Shown: one piece after another, positions 27,136 through 34,411 of the stretch | How positions within the stretch are numbered: position 1 is the first letter of the stretch | How the letters are laid out: every line of letters begins with the position of its first letter | Origin: Corynebacterium silvaticum | Lineage (GTDB): Bacteria; Actinomycetota; Actinomycetes; Mycobacteriales; Mycobacteriaceae | Direction: 5' to 3' | NCBI RefSeq assembly: GCF_004382825.2 | Contig: NZ_SDQO02000003.1 | Coordinates: 1-64,000, forward strand | DNA: 64,000 nucleotides | Translations under genes and position numbers: made by a program | The notes under the pieces: model-generated | Database searches by the model: none | What the model was told of the DNA's origin: nothing | What the model saw: only the letters and a program-made list of their open reading frames with translations

Positions 27136-28266
27136 GTGACAAACTTTGAGAACTCTCATCCCCACGATTCCGTATATGTGTCTCCGCTTGCCACCTGGCC
27201 GGGTGCTGCGCTGCCCCAAGGCGACGACGATCTCCCCGAATATGCAGGTGTTGCCTGGCATTACGGCGCACCGCTTACTGAACAACGAGTCTTTGACACC
27301 GGCGTGGGGCTTATTGATCTTTCCCACCGCCGCGTTATCAAAGTCCACGGCCCGGAGGCCGGTGCCTTCCTGCACAACCTCCTTTCCCAAAAGCTTTCCG
27401 ACGCCCCCCAGTGCCTGGCAGAAAAAAATACTGCAACCTCGGCATTAGACCTGGACATTCAGGGCCACATCCTCCACCAAGTGAACATACTCGCGGCACA
27501 GGACTCGGAAGATGTGCTTTACCTACATCTTCCGCAGGACCAATACGAGACGTTTTTCACGTTCCTCACCCGCATGATTTTTTGGTCCAAGGTCGAAGTA
27601 GAACCCGCCGACCTTGCTCTCTTGACCCTCATGGGGACTGGAGTCCCTGATTTCCGCTTACCAAGCTCAGACGCGATTGTGGCTGCTGCACAGGTCCCAG
27701 GTTTTACTACCCACCGCCTGGATATTCTTGTGCGCCGCCCAGAGCTCGCGGACATCGCGACAACGCTTACGGACGCCGGCGCTGTGCCCACTGGGCTTAT
27801 GGCTTTTACGGCGGAGCGAGTGCGAAGCCAACAACCTGTTGTATCTCTCGATTTGGACGATAAGTCGATTCCCCACGAAGCCTCTCGTCTGATCGCAGAT
27901 GCTGTGCACCTGAACAAGGGATGCTATCGCGGGCAAGAAACGGTGGCCCGGGTGGAAAATCTCGGCCGCCCACCCCGTTCGCTGGTGATTGCGCTTCTCG
28001 ACGGCTCCGCCCCGACCACGCCCAAGCCAGGAGACCCGATTGTGTCTGGTGGCAGGACTGTCGGCAAGCTCGGCACTGTGGTCCAGGACTATGAGCTGGG
28101 CCCGATCGCACTAGCAACGATTAAGCGAAGCGCACTGAACGCCATTAACCTCGTGGTCGCAGATGATGTGGCCCTTGCCATAGATCCAGATTCTCTCCCC
28201 ACAGATGACGATGAAAAAGCTGGGAGAAAGGCTATCAACAGATTAAAAGGACTTTCCACCGATTAA
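27136..28266 (+). CDS. ygfZ: Folate-dependent Fe-S cluster repair protein YgfZ
   Basis: YgfZ is a tetrahydrofolate-binding protein related to GcvT that helps maintain iron-sulfur enzymes. The signature KGCYRGQETVAR (about residues 260-271), with its essential Cys, is intact. The protein is 376 residues long, with a GcvT-like N-terminal domain and a C-terminal barrel. It starts with GTG because no ATG is in frame nearby. A 12-bp perfect hairpin (28275-28301) follows just after the stop. Confidence 0.9.
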   Translation: MTNFENSHPHDSVYVSPLATWPGAALPQGDDDLPEYAGVAWHYGAPLTEQRVFDTGVGLIDLSHRRVIKVHGPEAGAFLHNLLSQKLSDAPQCLAEKNTATSALDLDIQGHILHQVNILAAQDSEDVLYLHLPQDQYETFFTFLTRMIFWSKVEVEPADLALLTLMGTGVPDFRLPSSDAIVAAAQVPGFTTHRLDILVRRPELADIATTLTDAGAVPTGLMAFTAERVRSQQPVVSLDLDDKSIPHEASRLIADAVHLNKGCYRGQETVARVENLGRPPRSLVIALLDGSAPTTPKPGDPIVSGGRTVGKLGTVVQDYELGPIALATIKRSALNAINLVVADDVALAIDPDSLPTDDDEKAGRKAINRLKGLSTD

Positions 28267-28274
28267 GGTTGAGA

Positions 28275-28301
28275 CTTGCTTACCCCGTGGGGGTAAGCAA
28301 G
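28275..28301 (+). repeat. Perfect hairpin after ygfZ
   Basis: CTTGCTTACCCC and GGGGTAAGCAAG are separated by only GTG. No T-run follows on either strand, so it is not a classical terminator. It could protect the mRNA 3' end, block transcription from the left, or be a protein site. Confidence 0.5.
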
Positions 28302-28484
28302 GAGAAAATTCAGCACCACGAACCCACGACTGAGGGGAAATTTTCCGTGGTTACGGCGGCGGTGCGACAAATCGGACTGTTTCGGGCTATTGTGTCTAAC
28401 AGGAATATATACGTCGAATATTACAGCTTCCGGAGAAGCCCAAATTCCCAAGTCTTCTCCTGCTCACTCCAAGGGGGTCCTGCC

Positions 28485-28688
28485 ATGGGTCGCGGTCGCG
28501 CGAAGGCAAAACAGACCAAGGTTGCACGCCAGCTGAAGTACAACACTCCGAATATGGATCTGGATTCGCTTCAACGAGAGTTAGCTGGGAAGTCCCCTAA
28601 TTCTAGCGATAACTATGAGAACAATTATTCGGATGAGTATGCAGAGGACGACCAGTACGGGGATTACTCCGACTGGGAGAAAAAGTAG
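28485..28688 (+). CDS. DUF3073 small protein
   Basis: This 67-residue protein matches the actinobacterial DUF3073 family: MGRGRAKAKQTKVARQLKY at the N-terminus is strongly basic and the C-terminal half is acidic and rich in Asp, Glu and Tyr (EDDQYGDYSDWEKK). Function is unknown; the charge split suggests contact with nucleic acid or ribosomes (inference). The ATG at 28485 has AAGGGGG upstream; a longer in-frame opening back to 28269 is not used. It lies between ygfZ and the large terminator before purM. Confidence 0.88.
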   Translation: MGRGRAKAKQTKVARQLKYNTPNMDLDSLQRELAGKSPNSSDNYENNYSDEYAEDDQYGDYSDWEKK

Positions 28689-28730
28689 CAAGGCACCGCC
28701 TCCTGCTTACATAGCTCCGCAACTTAGACA

Positions 28731-28774
28731 ACGCGAAGAGGCTCGGGGAGTAAATTCCCCGAGCCTCTTCGCGT
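28731..28774. terminator. Bidirectional terminator between the DUF3073 gene and purM
   Basis: A perfect 19-bp inverted repeat (28731-28749 / 28756-28774) with a 6-base loop sits between two convergent genes. The stem is very stable; the T-run on either side is poor. Confidence 0.75.
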
Positions 28775-28785
28775 GCCTTCAGGCT

Positions 28786-29850
28786 TTAGTAACTCGGATG
28801 GTTTCCGTTAAGAACTACCGAATCCTCGCCCTCAGCGCTCACACGCACGGTGCCCAATTCCCACGCGTCGATATGCCGCGCGGTCAGCATAGCGAGCGCA
28901 CGGTCACGGTCGCGTGGCGCGACAACAGCAACCATGCCCACACCCATGTTGAAGGTCTTCTCCATTTCCTCCTGAGGCACCTGTCCTACCGTCTCTATGA
29001 GACGGAAGATCGGCGCTGGAGTCCAGGAGGCACGAGTAAGCTCTGCCGTGAGCCCTTCAGGGATAACACGAGCAAGGTTTCCTGCCAGACCGCCACCGGT
29101 GACGTGACAGAAGGTGTGCACCTCGCACTCGTCGGCAAGCGCTAAGCAGTCCTTTGTGTAAATCCGGGTTGGCTCAAGCAATTCCTCGCCCAAGGTGCGA
29201 TCGAGCTCTTCCAGGTGTCCGTCGAGAGGCAAACCGGCCTTTTCTAGCAGCACGTGGCGCGCCAACGAGTACCCGTTGGAGTGAAGACCGGAAGAAGCCA
29301 TCGCGATAACGATGTCCCCGTTACGCACCCGATCAGGGCCCAATAGCTCATCTGCTTCCACGACGCCCACGGCGGTCGCGGAGACGTCGTAATGCCCCTG
29401 CTCCATGACACCGGGATGCTCAGCGGTCTCGCCACCGAGCAAGGCACATCCTGCCTGGATACAGCCTTCGGCAATGCCGGAAACTATCTGCGCGACATGC
29501 TCGGGCACCACTTTCCCGATAGCGATGTAGTCTTGCAGGAACAAGGGCTCTGCGCCACACACCACCAGGTCATCAACGCACATTGCCACCAAGTCGATGC
29601 CGATAGTGTCGTGCTTATCCATCGCCTGAGCGATCGCAAGCTTAGTGCCTACGCCATCCGAACCAGCAGCAAGCAGTGGCTCGCGGTATTTGCCAAGGGC
29701 AAAGAGTCCGGCAAATCCACCAAGCCCGCCTCGCACCTCCGGGCGGGTTGCTTTCTTTGCCAAGGGTGCAAAGAGCTCAACGGCTTTATCGCCGGCTTCA
29801 ATATCCACGCCAGCGGCAGCGTAAGAGACACTTTCTTTGGGATCCGTCAT
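28786..29850 (-). CDS. purM: Phosphoribosylformylglycinamidine cyclo-ligase
   Basis: PurM closes the imidazole ring to make AIR from FGAM with ATP, the fifth purine step. The 354-residue product begins MTDPKESVSYAAAGVDIEAG at the ATG 29848-29850, with AAGGAC upstream; an upstream in-frame codon at 29898 is unlikely. The motif DGVGTKLAIAQ (about 62-72) and the segment GGETAEHPGVM (about 145) are characteristic. It lies 74 bp downstream of purF on the same strand. Confidence 0.95.
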   Translation of the reverse strand: MTDPKESVSYAAAGVDIEAGDKAVELFAPLAKKATRPEVRGGLGGFAGLFALGKYREPLLAAGSDGVGTKLAIAQAMDKHDTIGIDLVAMCVDDLVVCGAEPLFLQDYIAIGKVVPEHVAQIVSGIAEGCIQAGCALLGGETAEHPGVMEQGHYDVSATAVGVVEADELLGPDRVRNGDIVIAMASSGLHSNGYSLARHVLLEKAGLPLDGHLEELDRTLGEELLEPTRIYTKDCLALADECEVHTFCHVTGGGLAGNLARVIPEGLTAELTRASWTPAPIFRLIETVGQVPQEEMEKTFNMGVGMVAVVAPRDRDRALAMLTARHIDAWELGTVRVSAEGEDSVVLNGNHPSY

Positions 29851-29924
29851 GGTCCTTATTGTCCTTGTTCTTGGGAGTTTATTTTGTATTCGGCACACTA
29901 CTCATGCACCGCCGATAATAATTG

Positions 29925-31487
29925 CTAATCGATGCTAGCGCAGGAGCTTCGCTTCATGGCAGAGACCAATTCCGCGTTCTTATTCCCCTCAGGCATGCCG
30001 ATGGGATACTCGCCGTCAAAGCATGCACAGCACAGCTCATGACGCGGTTGCTGAGTCGCATCCACCATTTGTTCCGCAGAGACGTACCCCAGCGAATCCG
30101 CACCGAGCGCGGAACACACAGATTGAACAATCTCCGATTCGTTATCGCCAGTTACCGCGTTGGCAATAAGCTCACCGGAGCTAGCAAAGTCAATGCCATA
30201 GAAACACGGCCATTTCACCGGCGGCGAGGCAATGCGGACGTGAACCTCCGCCGCCCCCGCCTCACGCAGTATCCGGATGAGGGCACGCTGCGTATTACCG
30301 CGCACAATCGAATCGTCGACAACGATCAATCGTTTGCCCTGGATGACCTCGCGCAGCGGATTGAGTTTCAACCGGATGCCCAGTTGTCGCAAGGTTTGCG
30401 AAGGTTGGATGAAGGTTCGACCCACATAAGCGTTTTTCACCAGGCCCTGGCCAAAAGGAATCCCGGATTCTTGGGCGTACCCCACCGCGGCGGGGTTTCC
30501 CGACTCTGGCACCGGGATAACCAAATCGCCCTCGATGGGGGCCTCACGAGCAAGCCTGCGCCCGATTTCCAGGCGAGTGGCATTGACGTTGCGCGCATGG
30601 ATCGTGGAATCCGGACGCGCTAGGTAAACGTACTCAAACACACACGTCTTGCGCTGCGGCTGAGCAAAGCGTTCACTGTGCACCCCGGAGCCGTCGATAG
30701 CAACCAGCTCGCCCGGTTCTATTTCCCGGACAAAGGAAGCTCCGACAATGTCCAACGCGCACGTCTCGGAAGCGATAACCCACCCATTGTTTAACCGCCC
30801 GAGAGCCAAGGGGCGAACTCCCCACGGGTCTCGGGCGGCATACATGGTTTTTCCATCGGTGAACGTCAAGCAAAACGCTCCGCGCATTCTAGGCAAGAGC
30901 TCACGCGCTGAATCCAGCAGCCCGTGATCCTTAGCAATGCCATGCGCCAAAAGAGCAGTCATGACGTCGGAATCCGACGGAGCTTCTTCCGGCTTTACCA
31001 GACCGAGCTCCCCAGCTTCCGCCATGAGCTCAAGGTAGTTCACCAGATTGCCGTTATGGCACAGGGCCACGTCTGTTCCATCGGGGGCGACGCGGAACAT
31101 GGGCTGCGAGTTCTCCCACATCACGCCACCGGCGGTGGAATAACGCGTGTGTCCGATAGCTATGTCGCCACTGAGGGATTCCAGCGTTTGCTCATCAAAA
31201 ACTTGCGACACAAGGCCCAAATCTTTGAACACCACCACTTGGTCACCATTGCCTACGGCGATACCAGCGGCTTCTTGACCACGGTGCTGAAGCGCGAAAA
31301 GGCCAAAGTACGTGAGTTTGGAAACTTCCTCGCCGGGCGCCCAGACGCCAAAAACGCCGCATTCTTCGCGGGGGGACTGCTCGCCATGATCGTTGAGGTC
31401 TAAAATTCGACGCCCTTGATCAGGTTGCGTCGGGTTAGTAGTTGAGTGTGGAAAGTAATCGTTACGATGACGGTCAAATTGTGCCAC
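29925..31487 (-). CDS. purF: Amidophosphoribosyltransferase
   Basis: PurF makes phosphoribosylamine from PRPP and glutamine, the first committed step of purine synthesis. The catalytic N-terminal Cys lies in EECGVFGVW (Cys43 of the predicted product), so the preceding 42 residues must be removed as a propeptide or the true start is later. The PRPP motif VVDDSIVRGNTQRALI is near residue 375, and the C-terminal HELCCACF cluster fits the iron-sulfur type of PurF. The start codon used here is a GTG at 31485-31487 without a clear ribosome site, so the N-terminus is uncertain. It is followed by purM. Confidence 0.92.
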   Translation of the reverse strand: MAQFDRHRNDYFPHSTTNPTQPDQGRRILDLNDHGEQSPREECGVFGVWAPGEEVSKLTYFGLFALQHRGQEAAGIAVGNGDQVVVFKDLGLVSQVFDEQTLESLSGDIAIGHTRYSTAGGVMWENSQPMFRVAPDGTDVALCHNGNLVNYLELMAEAGELGLVKPEEAPSDSDVMTALLAHGIAKDHGLLDSARELLPRMRGAFCLTFTDGKTMYAARDPWGVRPLALGRLNNGWVIASETCALDIVGASFVREIEPGELVAIDGSGVHSERFAQPQRKTCVFEYVYLARPDSTIHARNVNATRLEIGRRLAREAPIEGDLVIPVPESGNPAAVGYAQESGIPFGQGLVKNAYVGRTFIQPSQTLRQLGIRLKLNPLREVIQGKRLIVVDDSIVRGNTQRALIRILREAGAAEVHVRIASPPVKWPCFYGIDFASSGELIANAVTGDNESEIVQSVCSALGADSLGYVSAEQMVDATQQPRHELCCACFDGEYPIGMPEGNKNAELVSAMKRSSCASID

Positions 31488-31529
31488 TCATGTCATTCTA
31501 GCTCGTGATCCATACATGCACTAATGGGG

Positions 31530-31949
31530 TTAACATACTGTCCCTTCTTTTGGTGGTGTTGGCAGGGTCACAAGCGGCAACCACTTTTCCACTTCGTGCA
31601 CACGCGTTCCCGACGCGTCAACAGAAGCGTTTCCGGTGAGCGTCTCCAGTCCAACCGCCACCCTGAGCCATGTGTGCGGAGACATCTCCACAACGTTAGG
31701 AGGTGTGCCCCGAGTATGCCGAGGGCCTTCCACACATTGCACTGCGGCAAATGGCGGCACCCGCACTTCAACTGAGTTCCCCGGCGCGATCTGCCCGAGG
31801 GTGCGGACGCTCAGGCGTACGGCCTTGGCTAGGGACTCTCGCGAGGGCTTGGGGGCCTGGTGGGGGTCGATGATCCACTGTGCGACTGCCAGGACTGCTG
31901 CGCGGGTTTCCAGGGGATCGATACTGCGTGGTGCCATGGCGTTAAGCAT
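31530..31949 (-). CDS. Sterol-carrier-protein family (SCP2-like) protein next to purF
   Basis: The 139-residue product resembles the actinobacterial sterol carrier family protein that also sits beside purF in Mycobacterium. Features are a short N-terminal helix (DPLETRAAVLAVAQWI), a core VEVRVPPFAAVQC strand and the segment MSPHTWLRVAVG, where SCP2 folds hold a hydrophobic ligand pocket. The ligand is unknown. It starts at the ATG 31947-31949 or at a second Met four codons later. It is divergent from nrdI with 137 bp between them. Confidence 0.75.
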   Translation of the reverse strand: MLNAMAPRSIDPLETRAAVLAVAQWIIDPHQAPKPSRESLAKAVRLSVRTLGQIAPGNSVEVRVPPFAAVQCVEGPRHTRGTPPNVVEMSPHTWLRVAVGLETLTGNASVDASGTRVHEVEKWLPLVTLPTPPKEGTVC

Positions 31950-32033
31950 ATCTGGTGGCGTCGAGAAGCTACGCGGGCTTACCTCGGAGCTTTTGCAATT
32001 TACTCAGCGCGGCGTACATTCTCCATATCCCCT

Positions 32034-32055
32034 AAAGTTCAATCCATTGAACTTT
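32034..32055 (+). promoter_or_regulatory. 22-bp palindrome upstream of nrdI, MntR-like operator
   Basis: AAAGTTCAA-TCCA-TTGAACTTT is a perfect inverted repeat with 9-bp arms, 32 bp before the nrdI start. Its central 18 bases match 14 of 18 positions of the C. glutamicum MntR operator TGTTCAATGCGTTGAACA as I remember it. MntR represses when manganese is present. The match to a named regulator is an inference and depends on my memory of that motif; the palindrome itself is seen. Confidence 0.6.
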
Positions 32056-32086
32056 TATGTTCATTTATAGATTTGGAGGGTTAATC

Positions 32087-32512
32087 ATGTCCCCTGAGGG
32101 ACCCGCCGTGATCTATTTTTCCTCAGTCTCGGAAAACACAAAGCGGTTCGTTGAAAAAACAAGGCTACCTGCGCAACGCATTGGCCTGAGGGTCAAAGAC
32201 GGCCCCATCCATGCCTCCTCCCCCTTTGTCCTCATCACCCCAACCTATGGCGGCGGTGACCTAGCCAAAGCGGTGCCCAAACAGGTGATCAAGTTCCTAA
32301 ACATACCGGAAAATCGGGAGCTCTTAAGAGGCGTTATCACCTCCGGAAACCGCAATTTCGGCCCGGCTTTCTGTTTTGCAGGAACCACCATCGCCCATAA
32401 ATGCGGCGTGCCCGAGCTCTATCGATTTGAGCTGCTAGGAACAGCGGTCGACGCCGAATACGTGCGCACCGCAGTCCTCAACGCTTTGGATAAAGCGCCC
32501 GCACACGTATAA
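32087..32512 (+). CDS. nrdI: Flavodoxin-like NrdI
   Basis: NrdI is an FMN protein that supplies the oxidant (superoxide) used to activate class Ib and class Ie ribonucleotide reductase R2 subunits. The 141-residue product has the FMN phosphate loop [14 protein letters not shown] (about 10-23), the TPTYGGG loop (about 56-62) and [17 protein letters not shown] (about 84-100), all normal for NrdI. The ATG at 32087 has a perfect GGAGGG site; an upstream in-frame ATG at 32057 is ignored. nrdF follows after 38 bp, so the two form an operon. There is no nrdH or nrdE here, which is unusual. A palindromic operator lies upstream. Confidence 0.94.
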   Translation: MSPEGPAVIYFSSVSENTKRFVEKTRLPAQRIGLRVKDGPIHASSPFVLITPTYGGGDLAKAVPKQVIKFLNIPENRELLRGVITSGNRNFGPAFCFAGTTIAHKCGVPELYRFELLGTAVDAEYVRTAVLNALDKAPAHV

Positions 32513-32550
32513 ACATCCCCCGACGTTTTATTAAGGAGATCCATTCACCC

Positions 32551-33573
32551 ATGAGTTATATCGATCAGTCCATCACCCCACCGCAATGGCGCACCACCCC
32601 GGAAATCCCCATGCGCCCCGTCAACTGGAACCACACAGAAGATCCCAAAGACATGGAAGTCTGGCAGCGTCTCACCTCCAACTTCTGGCTCCCAGAAAAG
32701 GTCCCACTTTCCAACGACATCCCCACATGGCGCGGCATGGGAGAAAACTATCGTACCCTGGTCACCCGAACCTTTACGGGCCTCACTCTCCTTGACACCG
32801 TCCAGGCCACAGTCGGTGAGATCAGTCAGATTCCCGACGCCCAAACCGAGCACGAGCAAGCCGTGTACACCAACATCGCCTTCATGCAGGCCGTCCACGC
32901 GCGCAGCTACAGCTCCGTCTTTAGCACCCTGTGCTCCTCCACCGAGATTGATGAGGCCTACTCGTGGGCAGTGTCTAACCCCCTGCTCCAACAACGAGCG
33001 TCCTCAGTGATGAGATACTACTACGGCGACGATCCGCTCAAGCGAAAAGTTGCCTCCACACTGCTATCTTCGCTCCTCCTGTACGCCGGCTTCTATCTCC
33101 CCCTATGGCTTTCCACACGCGGCCAGCTCATGAACACGGCCGATATGATCCGGCTCATCCTGCGCGACAAGGCAGTGCATGGATATTATTCCGGCTACAA
33201 GTATCAGCGAGGGCTGGACGCAAAGCCACAACGCAAAGACGAGATGGAAGACTTCACGTACAACTTTTGCGACGAGCTCCTCGCCCTGGAAAAAGACTAT
33301 TCCGCCGACCTTTACGCCAGCGTGGACACTCTCGAAGAACCCCGACCCACCATTGACGGCGTGATGGCCTTTGTCTATTACAACGCCGATAAGGCCCTCA
33401 TGAACCTCGGCTATGCCCCCGCATACGAGCTGCAAGCCGCCCATGTGAGCCCCGAGATCATCGCCGCGCTCACCCCTGAGTCCAATGAGACCCACGACTT
33501 CTTCTCCGGCTCCGGGTCCAGCTACATTATCGGCCGCGCCGAAAACACCACCGAGTCCGATTGGGACTTCTAG
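32551..33573 (+). CDS. nrdF: Ribonucleotide reductase R2 subunit, metal-free class Ie (QSK) type
   Basis: The 340-residue protein is clearly an NrdF (R2) homologue: LLDTVQ, FMQAVHARSYSSVFSTLC and RDKAVHGYYSGYKYQ align with E. coli NrdF. However, three of the four carboxylates that bind the dimetal site are gone: E98 is Gln113, E158 is Ser173 and E192 is Lys207 (E. coli numbering first). Asp82, His116 and His210 remain, and so does the radical tyrosine, Tyr120. This Q-S-K pattern marks the class Ie R2 proteins described from Mesoplasma and relatives, in which NrdI-dependent hydroxylation turns the tyrosine into DOPA and no metal is needed. The C-terminus ENTTESDWDF matches class Ib tails that dock to NrdE. 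No nrdE lies nearby. Function as class Ie is inferred from residues. Confidence 0.93.
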   Translation: MSYIDQSITPPQWRTTPEIPMRPVNWNHTEDPKDMEVWQRLTSNFWLPEKVPLSNDIPTWRGMGENYRTLVTRTFTGLTLLDTVQATVGEISQIPDAQTEHEQAVYTNIAFMQAVHARSYSSVFSTLCSSTEIDEAYSWAVSNPLLQQRASSVMRYYYGDDPLKRKVASTLLSSLLLYAGFYLPLWLSTRGQLMNTADMIRLILRDKAVHGYYSGYKYQRGLDAKPQRKDEMEDFTYNFCDELLALEKDYSADLYASVDTLEEPRPTIDGVMAFVYYNADKALMNLGYAPAYELQAAHVSPEIIAALTPESNETHDFFSGSGSSYIIGRAENTTESDWDF

Positions 33574-33597
33574 CTTTTCGACGCCCCCGCCCGGGCC

Positions 33598-34275
33598 CTA
33601 TGCCACCAAGAGCCAGATAGCCACGTGGTGGGCGATAGCAGCAACGATCGTGGCTGTATGGAAGTGCTCGTGGTAGCCATAGATGCGCGCGCTGCGGCCG
33701 GGCCAGCGCAGCGCATACACAACAGCACCCAGGGAGTAGATCACTCCGCCTGCGGCTAGGAGCCAAACAATAGCCGGACTAGCGTTGACCCAGAGGTTGG
33801 GGATCACCGGTATCACCAGCCATCCAAGGACAAGGTAGACGGATACCGCAAGCCACCTCGGGTGGTCTACCCACACGAGCGCGAGTATCACGCCAAGAAC
33901 GGCGCCCGCCCAGGCCACTGTCAGGACCCATGCGGCGGTGGCCGGTGGCAAGGCCACAAGGCAGAGCGGCGTGTAGGTGGACGCGATAAAGACCGCAATG
34001 GTGGCGTGATCAGCCCGGCGCCAGCGTTTGATCGTACTCATGCTGCGCCAGCGCCCTAGGTGATAGGAGGCCGATACACTGAAGAGAGCCACTGTCCCCA
34101 GGACGTAGATCGTCACTCCCAGTGCTTGCCACCACGTGAGCATGAGCCACGCAAAAGTAGCAAGAATAGCGCCCGATACCAGCGCAAACAAAGAAGCCAC
34201 AGCATGGAACCAACCTCTAGTCTGTGGCCGCTGGCCACGGTCTACTACCACGGCCTTTTTCATTGTCACTGTCAT
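33598..34275 (-). CDS. Hemolysin III / PAQR-family membrane protein
   Basis: The 225-residue protein has seven predicted membrane helices and the motifs of the HlyIII/PAQR family: SASYHLGRW (about 68-76), RADHATIAVFIASTYTP (about 86-102) and HEHFHTATIVAAIAHH at the C-terminus, with conserved His and Asp that probably bind a metal. Haemolysis is known only for a Bacillus member; the role here may be in membrane lipid homeostasis. It converges with nrdF, 24 bp away. Confidence 0.85.
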   Translation of the reverse strand: MTVTMKKAVVVDRGQRPQTRGWFHAVASLFALVSGAILATFAWLMLTWWQALGVTIYVLGTVALFSVSASYHLGRWRSMSTIKRWRRADHATIAVFIASTYTPLCLVALPPATAAWVLTVAWAGAVLGVILALVWVDHPRWLAVSVYLVLGWLVIPVIPNLWVNASPAIVWLLAAGGVIYSLGAVVYALRWPGRSARIYGYHEHFHTATIVAAIAHHVAIWLLVA

Positions 34276-34411
34276 TAACCCTCCACCCTAAGTTACTACT
34301 GCGTAGGTTTTTCTAAACCTACCTTCCCGCGGGTGCGTTGCCAAGACCTTGGATACAACAAAAGTGGGTCCCCGGCGTAACCACCGGAAGAACTCACTTG
34401 TTAGCTGTATT

